NCBI GenBank assembly: GCA_022800665.1
Contig: JAAWQS010000010.1
Span: 1 to 52,852 of the forward strand
Reading direction: 5' to 3'
From: Oscillospiraceae bacterium
GTDB taxonomy: Bacteria > Bacillota > Clostridia > Oscillospirales > Oscillospiraceae
DNA length: 52,852 bases
Part shown: positions 33,173 to 42,903 of the stretch, piece after piece
Position numbering within the stretch: the stretch's first letter is position 1
Layout of the letters: each line of letters begins with the position of its first letter
Notes under the pieces: generated by a model
Told to the model about the DNA's origin: nothing
The model's database searches: none
Seen by the model: only the letters and a program-made list of their open reading frames with translations
Position numbers and translations under genes: made by a program

Positions 33173-35305
33173 ATGATGAAAAAACTGAAAAAATATCCGA
33201 TTCTACAGGCAGCTGTCAGCATTCTGATTTTCTTCATCGCCGTTGTCGCGTATTCCTGGCAGCTGAATAAAGCCGTGGAAAAAACCACTATGACCACGGT
33301 CAACGAGTTAGCCCAACACGACAAACAGAGTGTAGAATCACTAATCAGGACTTATTGGACGGAACTGGATGGCATCGCCCGGCGTCTGGAGAGCTACGGC
33401 AATTTAGAGCTGGAGAGTGAAACCACCGGTTTTGATAGTCTATACCTGCTGGCAGAAGATGGAATGCTCTATTGGGACGATACGCCTGTTGATCATTCGG
33501 AGATACTGGGAAAACCGTTTTTAGACTGCTTTGAGCAGGGAAAAGAGCAGGTTGTGGACCATTGGGACGGAAAACTGTCCGAGGGCGGCGCTGTCGATGG
33601 CTATCTGCTCTGCGGCGTCCGTTTAGACGGGGAAAAGATTGGGAAATCCGGTACGATTGCCCTGATCGGCACGATCAAAGCCGGTACTGTTCTGGATCAT
33701 ATTGTCCAGGATAGCTATATAAAAAACGGCATACGCCGGGGATACGGTCTGGTTGTCACCGACTCCGGCAATTACATCACCGGCACAAAAGGAACCGGTT
33801 CCGGCTTTGACAATCTATATAACGAGCTTGCCGCCGGTTCCCGAACAGAGCTGACCGCCGGGGAGGTCGAAGAAAAATTTCAGTCCGGCGAGACATTCCA
33901 ATTCCGTTTCCGGGACGAAGAGGGCCGCAAAAAGCTGATGTATTTTGTCCCCTTCTCCGGCGATACGGGCTGGTACTTTATGATTACAATAGACGAATCG
34001 TCTTTTGCGGAACAGAATAACCGCTTTATTGCCGCAACAGTTATGATGCTGCTTGTAATTATCCTCGTATCGTTCCTGTTGATTCTGTCCCTGGTATCTG
34101 TCCACACAAGGACGGTGCGGACGGTAGAAAAAGCGCGGGCGCAGAGCGAGTTTCTCTCCAACATGAGCCATGAGATCCGTACCCCGCTGAATGGATTGAT
34201 TGGCTTGAACCATCTGATCATGACCCATATAGACGATGGAAACAGTGTAGACCAGATTAAGGATTGGCTGCAAAAATCCCACAGTACGGCAAACTATCTC
34301 CTCTCCCTGGTCAACGACATTCTGGACATGTCCAAACTCCAGGCTGGAAAAGTGGACATTATCAGCGAACCCGTCATGGTGGAAAGCATTATAGATTCCA
34401 TCTGGTCCATGCAGCGGGATAACATTGAGAGCCGCGGCGTGGAATTTATCGTCAACCAGGACATCCCCTTCCCCTGCGTCATAGGCGACAGCACCCGCAT
34501 AAAGCAGGTTTTAATGAATATTGTCGGCAATTCTGCCAAATTCACGCCGTCCGGCGGCTCCATCACCTTGTCCGTCCATCAGGAGGAGACCAGCTGCGGT
34601 ATTCTGACCGTCTACCGCTGTCAGGACACCGGCATTGGAATGAGCGAGGAATTTTCCGAGAAAATTTTTGACGTCTTCAGTCAGGAGCGGAACACAAATT
34701 CTGACAGTGCCAAAGGCACGGGTCTGGGCATGCCAATCAGCAAGCTGCTGGTAGACGCCATGGGCGGAGACATCCGCGTGGAGAGCAAACTGGGCAAGGG
34801 AACCACCTTTATCGTCTCTATCCCCTCTATGATTTCCAACGCTGAGCCGTCCCATATGGACCAGCACACGGCGGACACAGCGGCAGACTCAAAGAGCATT
34901 GCAGAGTCAATCCACTCCGGCAGGCCGCTGAAAATCCTGATGACCGAGGACAACGAGCTGAACGCGGAAATTCTGCTGGATATCCTGTCGGCAGAGGGAT
35001 TTGAAGTGGACCACGCTGAAAACGGCCAGATTGCCGTGGACCTCTTTGAGAAGTCTGGAGAAGGCGAGTACGATATTATTCTGATGGATATGCAGATGCC
35101 GGTGATGGACGGCTGCACAGCGGCATCAGAAATTCGCAGTCTGGACAGACCGGATGCAAAAACGGTCATCATCTTTGCCTGCACAGCCAATACATTCCAG
35201 GAGGACCGGGAGAAGGCCATTAACAGCGGCATGAACGATTTTCTCACAAAACCCATTGATGTAAATGTTTTGTTGGATAAGCTCAGAACCGAGAACAAGA
35301 CATAA
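33173..35305 (+). CDS. Hybrid sensor histidine kinase with C-terminal receiver
   Basis: 710 residues from the ATG at 33173 (AAGAGG upstream); an in-frame ATG at 33128 lacks a ribosome site. Membrane segment 11-28, extracytoplasmic sensor 29-286 (Cache-like by size and position), membrane segment 287-309, HisKA with His333 in MSHEIRTPLNG, ATPase domain with GNSAKFTPSGG, DTGIGM and GTGLGMPIS, a linker of about 30 residues, then a receiver with Asp639 in LMDMQMPVMDG. No output domain, so it must hand phosphate to another protein. It is the only plus-strand gene left of oriC, wedged between zapA and gyrA, and may be a late insertion. Confidence 0.9.
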   Translation: MMKKLKKYPILQAAVSILIFFIAVVAYSWQLNKAVEKTTMTTVNELAQHDKQSVESLIRTYWTELDGIARRLESYGNLELESETTGFDSLYLLAEDGMLYWDDTPVDHSEILGKPFLDCFEQGKEQVVDHWDGKLSEGGAVDGYLLCGVRLDGEKIGKSGTIALIGTIKAGTVLDHIVQDSYIKNGIRRGYGLVVTDSGNYITGTKGTGSGFDNLYNELAAGSRTELTAGEVEEKFQSGETFQFRFRDEEGRKKLMYFVPFSGDTGWYFMITIDESSFAEQNNRFIAATVMMLLVIILVSFLLILSLVSVHTRTVRTVEKARAQSEFLSNMSHEIRTPLNGLIGLNHLIMTHIDDGNSVDQIKDWLQKSHSTANYLLSLVNDILDMSKLQAGKVDIISEPVMVESIIDSIWSMQRDNIESRGVEFIVNQDIPFPCVIGDSTRIKQVLMNIVGNSAKFTPSGGSITLSVHQEETSCGILTVYRCQDTGIGMSEEFSEKIFDVFSQERNTNSDSAKGTGLGMPISKLLVDAMGGDIRVESKLGKGTTFIVSIPSMISNAEPSHMDQHTADTAADSKSIAESIHSGRPLKILMTEDNELNAEILLDILSAEGFEVDHAENGQIAVDLFEKSGEGEYDIILMDMQMPVMDGCTAASEIRSLDRPDAKTVIIFACTANTFQEDREKAINSGMNDFLTKPIDVNVLLDKLRTENKT

Positions 35306-35312
35306 AGACAAA

Positions 35313-35349
35313 GCGGACCGCAATTTTATCTGCGGTCCGCTCCATTTTT
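35313..35349. terminator. Bidirectional terminator between the kinase and gyrA
   Basis: GCGGACCGCA (35313-35322) and TGCGGTCCGC (35331-35340) form a perfect 10-bp stem. TTTTT follows on the plus strand and a T-rich stretch on the minus strand. It serves the convergent kinase and gyrA genes. Confidence 0.85.
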
Positions 35350-35358
35350 ATTCTGTCT

Positions 35359-37854
35359 CTACTCGTTCTCAGACTCTTCCTCGTTGTTTTCCTGTTCCTT
35401 TTCCGCCAGGGCGATGGAAATTACCTGGTCGTCCTCCTCCTTAAAGCGCATCACGATAATTCCCTGCGCTGCCCGTCCACAGACATTGATGGTTCCCACG
35501 TCGGTACGAATCAAAACGCCCTTTTCCGTCACCACCAGCAGGTCCTCTCCGCCGTCCACAACCTTGATGCCAACCACTCTGCCGGTTTTTTCCGTCACGC
35601 CGTAATTCTTGATTCCGATTCCGCCCCGGCTGGTAATTCTGTAGTCCTCCACAGGCGTCCGCTTTCCGAAGCCCTTTTCTGTGATGGTCAGAACCGTTTT
35701 TCCCGCAATGGCTCTGGCGGCGCTGACAACATAGTCGCCTTCCCGCAGCCGGATGCCCCGTACGCCCATGGCATCCCGTCCGGTGGGCCGCACGTCGCTC
35801 TCATGGAAGCACACGGCCATGCCGTCGTGGGTGGCAATGAGAATCTTTTTATCGCCGTCAGTCTCCCGCACGCTGATCAGCTCGTCCCCTTCGTCCAGCT
35901 TCAAAGCCCGGATTCCATTGTTCCGCAGGTTTTTCAGCGACGCGCAGGGCAGCCGTTTCACCGTGCCGTTTCTAGTGACCATCACCAGGAATTTCTCTCC
36001 GTCGGAGATATCGTCGGTCTTAATCATTGCGCTCACGCTCTCCCCCGGCTCCACGGGCAGAACGTTGACGATATTGGTTCCCTTGGCGGTCTTTCCGGAC
36101 GCCGGAATCTGGTATCCCTTTCTCCGGTAGACCCGGCCCGTATTGGTAAAGAAGAGGATATAGTCGTGGGTAGAGGCGGTGAACACGGTGTTGACGTAGT
36201 CCTCCTCTTTGGTGGACATGGACTTATTGCCCTTGCCACCCTTCCCCTGGATGCGGTACTCGCTGGCAGGCGTGCGCTTGATATACCCGCCGCTGGTCAG
36301 CGTATAGACGCACTGCTCCTCTTCGATGAGGTCCTCAATGTCGATCTCGTCCTCCAGGTCCTGAATCTCGGTAATACGGTCGTCGCCGTACTTGTCGCGG
36401 ATAGCGGCCAGCTCCTCCCGCAGCGTCTGCCGCAGCAGCTCGCCGTCTGCCAGAAGCCGCTGGTAGTACGTGATTTTTTCCTCAATCTCCCGGTATTCCG
36501 CCTCCAGCTTCTCCCGGTTCAGTCCCTGCAGGGAGATCAGACGCATCTCGCAGATGGCCTGGGCCTGCACGTCGTCCAGCTGGAACCGCTCCATCAGCCG
36601 CTCTTTAGCGTTGCTGTAGCTGCTTCGAATAATCTGGATGACCTCGTCAATATTATCCTGGGCAATGAGCAGTCCCTCCAGCAGATGGGCCCGCTCCTGG
36701 GCTTTTTTCAGGTCAAACCTGGTCCGCCGGATAATCACTTGCTCCTGAAATGCGATGTACTCGTCCAGAACGTTGCGCAGAGACAGAATTTTCGGCTGCT
36801 TCTGGTCGTCCACCAACGCCAGCATATTCACAGAGAAGGTGGTCTGCATCGCGGTCTGTATAAAGAGCTTGTTGAGCACCACCTGGGGATTGGCGTCCTT
36901 TTTCAGTTCAATGACAATCCGCATACCGTTTCGGTCGGTTTCGTCCCGGATATCGGAGATCCCCTCCAGCCGTTTGTCCTTGACCTGGTCCGCCATATTT
37001 TTAATCATCTGCCGTTTGTTGACCTGATACGGCAGTTCGGACACAATAATACGGATTCTTCCCTTGTTAAACTCTTCAAATTCAGTTCTGGCCCGCAGAA
37101 TAATTTTACCCCGTCCGGTGGCGTAGGCGGCGCGGATGCCGGACCGCCCCATAATAATCCCTTTGGTGGGAAAGTCCGGACCCTTGACATGCTCCATCAG
37201 GTCGTTGATCCCGGCGTCCGGGTTGTCCAGCACGCAGATGGTGGCGTCAATGACCTCCCGCAGATTATGGGGCGGGATATTGGTGGCCATGCCCACGGCG
37301 ATGCCGCTGGAGCCGTTCACCAGCAGATTGGGGAACCGGCTGGGCAGCACGCGGGGTTCCTTGCGGCTCTCGTCGAAGTTGGGGTCCCAGTCCACAGTCT
37401 CCTTCTCGATATCCCGCAGCATCTCGTTGGAGATTTTGGACAGACGGGCCTCGGTGTAACGGTAAGCCGCCGGGGGGTCTCCGTCCACGGAGCCGAAGTT
37501 GCCGTGACCGTCCACCAGCATATATCGCATGGAGAAATTCTGCGCTAGACGTACCATAGCGTCATATACGGAGCTGTCGCCGTGGGGGTGGTAGTGGCCC
37601 AGCACGTCACCCACGCAGGTGACGGATTTTTTGAAGGGCTTGTCGCTGGTCAGATTGCCCTCGTACATGGTGTAGAGAATTCTTCTGTGGACAGGCTTCA
37701 GGCCGTCCCGCACATCCGGCAGGGCGCGGCCTACAATCACGCTCATGGCGTATTGCTTATAGCTGTCCTCCATTTCCCCCACCAGATCGGATACGGTGAT
37801 ATGCTGGTTTGGAAATGCGATATCCTCCGGTTTGTAGTTTCTGTTGTGACCCAT
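35359..37854 (-). CDS. gyrA: DNA gyrase subunit A
   Basis: 831 residues. Catalytic Tyr133 in YRYTEARL, and the quinolone pocket reads [10 protein letters not shown] with the sensitive-type Ser94 and Asp98. [12 protein letters not shown] and a GyrA-box-like GKGGKGN in the C-terminal wrapping domain are present, so it is gyrase and not topoisomerase IV. The tail is acidic (ending ENEEESENE). It introduces negative supercoils with GyrB; its gene follows gyrB by 14 bp. Confidence 0.97.
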   Translation of the reverse strand: MGHNRNYKPEDIAFPNQHITVSDLVGEMEDSYKQYAMSVIVGRALPDVRDGLKPVHRRILYTMYEGNLTSDKPFKKSVTCVGDVLGHYHPHGDSSVYDAMVRLAQNFSMRYMLVDGHGNFGSVDGDPPAAYRYTEARLSKISNEMLRDIEKETVDWDPNFDESRKEPRVLPSRFPNLLVNGSSGIAVGMATNIPPHNLREVIDATICVLDNPDAGINDLMEHVKGPDFPTKGIIMGRSGIRAAYATGRGKIILRARTEFEEFNKGRIRIIVSELPYQVNKRQMIKNMADQVKDKRLEGISDIRDETDRNGMRIVIELKKDANPQVVLNKLFIQTAMQTTFSVNMLALVDDQKQPKILSLRNVLDEYIAFQEQVIIRRTRFDLKKAQERAHLLEGLLIAQDNIDEVIQIIRSSYSNAKERLMERFQLDDVQAQAICEMRLISLQGLNREKLEAEYREIEEKITYYQRLLADGELLRQTLREELAAIRDKYGDDRITEIQDLEDEIDIEDLIEEEQCVYTLTSGGYIKRTPASEYRIQGKGGKGNKSMSTKEEDYVNTVFTASTHDYILFFTNTGRVYRRKGYQIPASGKTAKGTNIVNVLPVEPGESVSAMIKTDDISDGEKFLVMVTRNGTVKRLPCASLKNLRNNGIRALKLDEGDELISVRETDGDKKILIATHDGMAVCFHESDVRPTGRDAMGVRGIRLREGDYVVSAARAIAGKTVLTITEKGFGKRTPVEDYRITSRGGIGIKNYGVTEKTGRVVGIKVVDGGEDLLVVTEKGVLIRTDVGTINVCGRAAQGIIVMRFKEEDDQVISIALAEKEQENNEEESENE

Positions 37855-37868
37855 ACTGCGCCGCCTCC

Positions 37869-39845
37869 TTAATAGTCAAGATTGATTGCATACTTGGCGT
37901 TCCGTTCGATCCACTCTTTCCGCGGCTCTACCTCTTCGCCCATCAGAACAGTGAAAATCTGGTCTGCGGCCACAGCGTCCTCCAGAGTAATCCGCCGCAG
38001 CGTACGGGTCTCCGGGTTCATTGTCGTCTCCCACAGCTCGTCCTCGTTCATTTCACCCAGACCTTTGAACCGGTTGATCTCAATCTTGACGTTTGGATTG
38101 TCTCCCCGCATTTCGGCGGAGACCTTGTCCCGCTCCTCGTCGGAGTAGGCAACTCTCTGCTGTTTGCCGCGGGTGAGCTTATAGAGGGGCGGCACGGCTG
38201 AATAGACGTACCCTCTCTCAATCAGCGGACGCATATAGCGGAAAAAGAACGTCAGCAGCAGCGTCCGGATATGGGCGCCGTCCACATCGGCATCGGACAT
38301 AATGATGATTTTATGGTATCTCAGTTTATCAATATTGAACTCCTCGCCGATGCCCGCGCCAAGGCCCAGCACCAGCGGGTACAGCTTGTCGTTTCCATAG
38401 ATTCTATCGGCTCTTGCCTTCTCCACGTTGAGCATCTTCCCCCACATGGCAAGGATGGCCTGGAACCGGCTGTCCCGGCCCTGGATGGCGGAGCCGGCTG
38501 CGGAGTCGCCCTCCACGATGAAGATTTCGCACAGGGACGGGTCCCGCTCGTTGCAGTCCTGCAGCTTATCCGGCATCTGGCCGGACTCCAACGCGCTTTT
38601 GCGCCGTACGGACTCCCTGGCTTTTTTTGCCGCCTCCCTGGCCCGGTTTGCCATCATAGCTTTGTCCAGGATAATCCGGGCGGTCTTGGGATTTTCCTCC
38701 AGGTACTCCTCCATTTTTTCGCTCACCACGGCGGCGGTCAGGGTCCGGATGGAGGCGTTGCCAAGCTTGGCCTTGGTCTGGCCCTCAAACTGGGCGTCCG
38801 TCAGCTTCACGGAGATCACGCAGGTCAGGCCCTCCCGGCAGTCCTCCCCGGAGACCTTGTCCTCGCCCTTGAGCAGATTGGTCTTTTTGCCGTAGGCATT
38901 CAGAGCGTTGGTCAAAGCCCGCTTGAAGCCCTCCTCGTGCATACCGCCCTCCGGCGTGCGCACGTCGTTGGCAAAGGAGACGATGGACTCGCTGTAGGTG
39001 TCGGTGTACTGCATGGCCACCTCCACTGTAGAGTCGTCCTTCCGCCCGCTCATATAGATCACGCTGTCATGGACTGGCGTTTTGCTCTGGTTCAGCCACG
39101 TCACATACTCCCGGATACCGCCCTCATAGCGCATTTCGTCCCCAGCCTCCCGGCCAGGCCGCGCATCCCTGGTGATGATCTTCAGCCCCGCGTTAAGGAA
39201 TGCCTCCTGCTGCATACGGGTGTGGATGGTATCATAGTTGAAGACAGTGGCGTCGAACATCTCCGGGTCCGGCTTAAAGGTGACGACCGTACCGTTCTGG
39301 TCCGTGGTCCCCACCACCTGCATCGGCTGGGTGATCTCGCCCCTGGAGAATTTCATCTCATAGATCTGTCCGTTTTTATGGACCTGCACCTCCAGCCATT
39401 CGCTGAGGGCGTTGACCACGCTTGCGCCCACGCCGTGGAGGCCGCCGGATACTTTATAGCCGCCGCCGCCGAACTTACCGCCGGCGTGGAGCACGGTAAA
39501 GACCACCTCCAGCGCAGGAAGGCCGGTCTGGGGCTGGATATCTACAGGGATGCCCCTTCCGTTGTCCGTGACCGTGACGGTATCCCCCTCGTTGATGGTA
39601 ACGGAAATCTCCGTACAGAAGCCCGCCAGGGCCTCGTCGATGGCATTGTCAACGATCTCGTAGACCAGGTGGTGGAGCCCGGATTCACTGGTAGACCCGA
39701 TGTACATGCCCGGCCTTTTGCGGACTGCTTCCAGCCCCTCCAGCACTTGAATTTCCGAGCCGCCGTACTCGTGATCAACAGGGGCGACGTTCACGTCGTT
39801 CAGGGCGACGGCCTCTTTTTCGTTCATTGCAATTATTTCAGACAT
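37869..39845 (-). CDS. gyrB: DNA gyrase subunit B
   Basis: 658 residues. GHKL ATPase with the DNGRGIP and [15 protein letters not shown] motifs, and the TOPRIM domain with EGDSAAG and [16 protein letters not shown]. The C-terminus ends with [14 protein letters not shown]. Normal length for a Firmicute GyrB without the Gram-negative insertion. Confidence 0.97.
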   Translation of the reverse strand: MSEIIAMNEKEAVALNDVNVAPVDHEYGGSEIQVLEGLEAVRKRPGMYIGSTSESGLHHLVYEIVDNAIDEALAGFCTEISVTINEGDTVTVTDNGRGIPVDIQPQTGLPALEVVFTVLHAGGKFGGGGYKVSGGLHGVGASVVNALSEWLEVQVHKNGQIYEMKFSRGEITQPMQVVGTTDQNGTVVTFKPDPEMFDATVFNYDTIHTRMQQEAFLNAGLKIITRDARPGREAGDEMRYEGGIREYVTWLNQSKTPVHDSVIYMSGRKDDSTVEVAMQYTDTYSESIVSFANDVRTPEGGMHEEGFKRALTNALNAYGKKTNLLKGEDKVSGEDCREGLTCVISVKLTDAQFEGQTKAKLGNASIRTLTAAVVSEKMEEYLEENPKTARIILDKAMMANRAREAAKKARESVRRKSALESGQMPDKLQDCNERDPSLCEIFIVEGDSAAGSAIQGRDSRFQAILAMWGKMLNVEKARADRIYGNDKLYPLVLGLGAGIGEEFNIDKLRYHKIIIMSDADVDGAHIRTLLLTFFFRYMRPLIERGYVYSAVPPLYKLTRGKQQRVAYSDEERDKVSAEMRGDNPNVKIEINRFKGLGEMNEDELWETTMNPETRTLRRITLEDAVAADQIFTVLMGEEVEPRKEWIERNAKYAINLDY

Positions 39846-39866
39846 ATAGTAACCTCCGGGTTAATG

Positions 39867-40130
39867 TTAGGAACAGAGGATGGAATCCAGCCGGCCCTGC
39901 AGGGTAGCCGGAGCCAGGGGGGATATATAGACCCGCTGCCAGCTGCCCTTTGGACAACAGACTACCAGGGATTTAGGGAGCTCGCTGCCCACGGGGACGA
40001 TCATGCCGTCCTCCTCAGCGGCTTTCAGGAAATCGCGGGTAATGCGGGATGTGGACACATGGTCCAGGTCGAAAATACCGATAATATCGCTGATTTCGAC
40101 GGAGATATGGCTGCCCAGGTGAAGAAACAT
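39867..40130 (-). CDS. remB: RemB-like DUF370 protein
   Basis: 87 residues from the ATG at 40130, 9 bp after GAGGTG; starting at 40193 would overlap recF and add residues the family lacks. It begins MFLHLG and has the DIIGIFDLD and STSRITRDFL motifs of DUF370. In Bacillus, RemB (YaaB) has this position between recF and gyrB; its relative RemA activates biofilm matrix genes. Its role here is unknown. Confidence 0.85.
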   Translation of the reverse strand: MFLHLGSHISVEISDIIGIFDLDHVSTSRITRDFLKAAEEDGMIVPVGSELPKSLVVCCPKGSWQRVYISPLAPATLQGRLDSILCS

Positions 40131-40161
40131 AGCGGACACCTCAACGCATAAATATACAGTT

Positions 40162-41280
40162 TTATTCACTCCCATCCGGGCGGATGATTCCATTCTGTAT
40201 ATGGAAAACTCTTCCGCTCAGCAGCGCGCTGAGCCGGTCATCCTCGCAGCAGGTGATAAAAACCTGTCCCCCGTTGATTCGGTTCAACACAAATTCCTGC
40301 CGTTTTGGGTCCAGCTCGCTGAGCACGTCGTCCAGTAGCAAAACCGGGTATTCGCCGAGAATTTCCCGGTGGATCTCCCGCGCTGCCAGTTTCATGGACA
40401 GCGCCGCCGTCCTTGTCTGTCCTTGGGAAGCAAACGACCGCGCAGAGAGGCCGTTCAGCGTTACATACAAGTCGTCCTTATGGGGACCGGACAGGCATTG
40501 GCGGCTGGACAGCTCCGCCTGATAGTGGGATTTTTGGTGCTCTAAAAGCTGCAAAACCAGTGTTTTATGGTCAGAAAAAGGGTCTAAAATGGTTTTGACA
40601 GTGGCGTATTGAATTTCCAGGCTCTCACGTCCGCCGGAGCAGTCCCAGTGGGTATTCTCCGCGTATGCCGACAGCAGTTTTGCAAATCTGGCCCGGTAGT
40701 GGATCAGTACCGCGCCGGCCTCCGCCATGCGGCGGTTGAAGTCCGGCAGCGTATCCAGCAGGTCCGGTTTTTCATCCCGGTCCCGCAGTATACGGGTTTT
40801 GTGTTCGTGGAGCTTGGCGTATTCATTGAGGGCGATTCCATAATTTGGTCTGAGCTGGCAGAGGGAGACATCCATGAAACGCCGTCTTGCGGCGGCTCCC
40901 TCCCGGATCAGCTGTAAATCTTCTGGACAGAAGAAAACGGTGTTGAGGGTTCTGCTTAATTCAGATGCATTTTTTACAGGAACTTTATTCACTGTAATCT
41001 GCTTTTTTTTTCCTGTTTCAGCTTTGATGCTGCTGAAAAAGTCCCGGTTTCTGGTCAACAGGGCTCCTTCAATTTGGAATCCCCTCTCGCCGAAGCGAAT
41101 CAATTCTCTGTCGCTGCGGGTCCGGTGGGATTTGCCGGTGGACAGGCAGATGATTGCCTCCAGCAGATTGGTTTTTCCCTGGGCATTTTCTCCGTAAATG
41201 ACGTTGCAGGACGGGTCAAAGGAGAAATTTTGCAGGGAATAGTTGCGGAAATTTTCTAATAATAGTTTATGAATCAGCAT
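40162..41280 (-). CDS. recF: DNA replication and repair protein RecF
   Basis: 372 residues. Walker A GENAQGKTNLLEAI, signature SGPHKDDL, Walker B LLLDDVLSELD. RecF helps load RecA on gaps. Its start overlaps the S4 protein gene by 14 bp. Confidence 0.96.
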   Translation of the reverse strand: MLIHKLLLENFRNYSLQNFSFDPSCNVIYGENAQGKTNLLEAIICLSTGKSHRTRSDRELIRFGERGFQIEGALLTRNRDFFSSIKAETGKKKQITVNKVPVKNASELSRTLNTVFFCPEDLQLIREGAAARRRFMDVSLCQLRPNYGIALNEYAKLHEHKTRILRDRDEKPDLLDTLPDFNRRMAEAGAVLIHYRARFAKLLSAYAENTHWDCSGGRESLEIQYATVKTILDPFSDHKTLVLQLLEHQKSHYQAELSSRQCLSGPHKDDLYVTLNGLSARSFASQGQTRTAALSMKLAAREIHREILGEYPVLLLDDVLSELDPKRQEFVLNRINGGQVFITCCEDDRLSALLSGRVFHIQNGIIRPDGSE

Positions 41281-41485
41281 AAACTACAGAAAAGTCACGG
41301 TTTTGGAATGTAACCGTTTGACCTGGTTTAATTTTTTTCCCTCTTTGCAGGCAGGGTTCGCCGTCTACAGAGACCTGTCCGTCTTGAATCAGCATTTTTG
41401 CTTCTCCGCCGGAGCTGACCAGGTCGGCAAATTTAAGCAGGTCCTGCAATTTGATAAATTCGGTTGTAATTGTGACTGTTTGCAT
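41267..41485 (-). CDS. yaaA: S4-domain RNA-binding protein (YaaA/RlbA type)
   Basis: 72 residues. LQDLLKFADLVSSGGEAKMLIQDGQVSVDGE is a single S4 domain (shown here only by its ends: LQDLLKFA and GQVSVDGEP). It is the small gene found between dnaN and recF in most Firmicutes, proposed to act in ribosome assembly. It overlaps recF by 14 bp. Confidence 0.9.
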   Translation of the reverse strand: MQTVTITTEFIKLQDLLKFADLVSSGGEAKMLIQDGQVSVDGEPCLQRGKKIKPGQTVTFQNRDFSVVYADS

Positions 41486-41500
41486 AAAATTATACCCAAA

Positions 41501-42613
41501 TCAGCTATTTTTTAGACGAACAGGCAGTACCATGTAGAGGAAGGATTCCTCCTCGCCTTCTACTGGCGTGATGATGCAGGGAGAAATCCCGGTGTTCAGT
41601 TCAATGCGCACGCTGTCTGCTGGAGCATATTTCAAGGCTTCCATCAGATAGCGGTTGTTGAAACCAATTTCCAGTCCGCCGCCGTCGCCGGAGACCGGAC
41701 AGATGTCTTTTGCCTCGCCGGTGCCGGTTTTGGCGGATAAAGTGACGCTGTTGTCTCCAAAAATGCAGCGGATCGGGCTTTTTTGTTTTTCAGAGATGAC
41801 AACGGATACCCGGTCAATGGAATGAATCATGGATTTTGTTTCTGTAATAATAGAAATCGGGTTAGATCTGGGGATAGCGGCCTTGTAGTCCAGGAAATCT
41901 CCTTCCAGACGGCGGCAGATCAGCTGGGTACTGCCGGCTTCAAACATGAGATGGCGGTTGCCCAGCGTAATGGCGGCGGGTTCGTCGGTGTCTTCGCAGA
42001 TTTTTTCCACTTCGTTAAGGGCGGAACCCGGCGCAACAAAGCTGAAAAACGGACTTTGTGGTGTTTCCAGGTGTTCTTTTCTCAGAGCCAGCCGGAAGCC
42101 GTCCACGCTGACGACGGTGAGGCTGTCGTTATTGATTTCAAAAAGGGAGCCGGTATGGACGGGCCGGACCTCGTCGGTGGAGATGGCGAAAGAGGTTTCG
42201 CTGATCATGGAGCGCAGAATATTTTGCTGGATTTTTATGGAAAATTTGTCCTCTACTTCCGGTAATTCGGGGTAATCGTCGGCGGAAAGTGCGATAATAT
42301 TGTAAAAAGCGTCGCCGCAGGAGAGTTTGACGTTTAGATTTTGGTCGGCTTCAAAGGAGACAATGTCGTCTGGCAGGCGGCGGATGATGTCGCCGAAGAG
42401 CCGGGCGGGCAGAACCAGGGCGCCTTCTTCTGTGATATTGGCGTCCAGGGTGGTGCGGATCCCTGTGTTCATATTATATCCAGAAATTGTAAGTTTTGTA
42501 TCCGCTTGTAAAAGGATGCCTTCCAGAGCGGCAATAGAGCTTTTTGCTGCTGTAGCTCTGGCCGCCGTAGCAGTGGCAGTTTGCAGAAGTGTTTTTTCAC
42601 AGGAAAATTTCAT
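41501..42613 (-). CDS. dnaN: DNA polymerase III beta clamp
   Basis: 370 residues, the normal length, three clamp domains. N-terminal MKFSCEKTLLQ, the middle GDAFYNI-SADDYPELPE region and the C-terminal ITPVEGEEESFLYMVLPVRL ending (shown in part) are typical. The ring tethers the polymerase. It follows dnaA across the 290-bp oriC spacer. Confidence 0.96.
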   Translation of the reverse strand: MKFSCEKTLLQTATATAARATAAKSSIAALEGILLQADTKLTISGYNMNTGIRTTLDANITEEGALVLPARLFGDIIRRLPDDIVSFEADQNLNVKLSCGDAFYNIIALSADDYPELPEVEDKFSIKIQQNILRSMISETSFAISTDEVRPVHTGSLFEINNDSLTVVSVDGFRLALRKEHLETPQSPFFSFVAPGSALNEVEKICEDTDEPAAITLGNRHLMFEAGSTQLICRRLEGDFLDYKAAIPRSNPISIITETKSMIHSIDRVSVVISEKQKSPIRCIFGDNSVTLSAKTGTGEAKDICPVSGDGGGLEIGFNNRYLMEALKYAPADSVRIELNTGISPCIITPVEGEEESFLYMVLPVRLKNS

Positions 42614-42710
42614 GTTGGTTATTCCTTTCTTTTCAGTTTAACGGGAATAGTTGAGGGAAGAGAAGAATAAACTATTTATTTTCAGCAGTAGGAGCGGTAG
42701 GGCGAAATTT

Positions 42711-42867
42711 TGTGGATAACCTTGTCAAACCGCTGCCATTATTGAAAAAATTAGCTACATTACGTCTGTTGAAAACTTTTTTACTTGTCCACAGATTTCC
42801 ACAGCCCGGTATTCCAGATTTTTTTCCACAGGCTTCCCTCTGTGGATATGGAAAAGATTGTGGAAAA
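42711..42867. other. oriC: DnaA-box cluster between dnaA and dnaN
   Basis: Six 9-mers match TTATCCACA with 0-2 changes: 42711-42719 (perfect, TGTGGATAA), 42785-42793, 42795-42803, 42822-42830, 42841-42849 and 42859-42867. Five are packed in 83 bp next to the dnaA stop. Between them and the perfect box lies about 65 bp of AT-rich sequence with A and T runs (42739-42784), the likely unwinding site. That order, boxes then AT-rich DNA then dnaN, matches the Bacillus downstream origin. The region upstream of dnaA (44221-44351) has only one weak box. Confidence 0.88.
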
Positions 42868-42903
42868 CTTCGGGGAAACTGTTGATATTTAGCGGGGCTG
42901 GTT

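Noticed and set aside
42741-42785. DnaA-trio repeat in the oriC AT-rich stretch
   Set aside because: TAG/TAA triplets occur after the box at 42785 on the minus strand but not in a regular 3-base register, so I do not claim the element.
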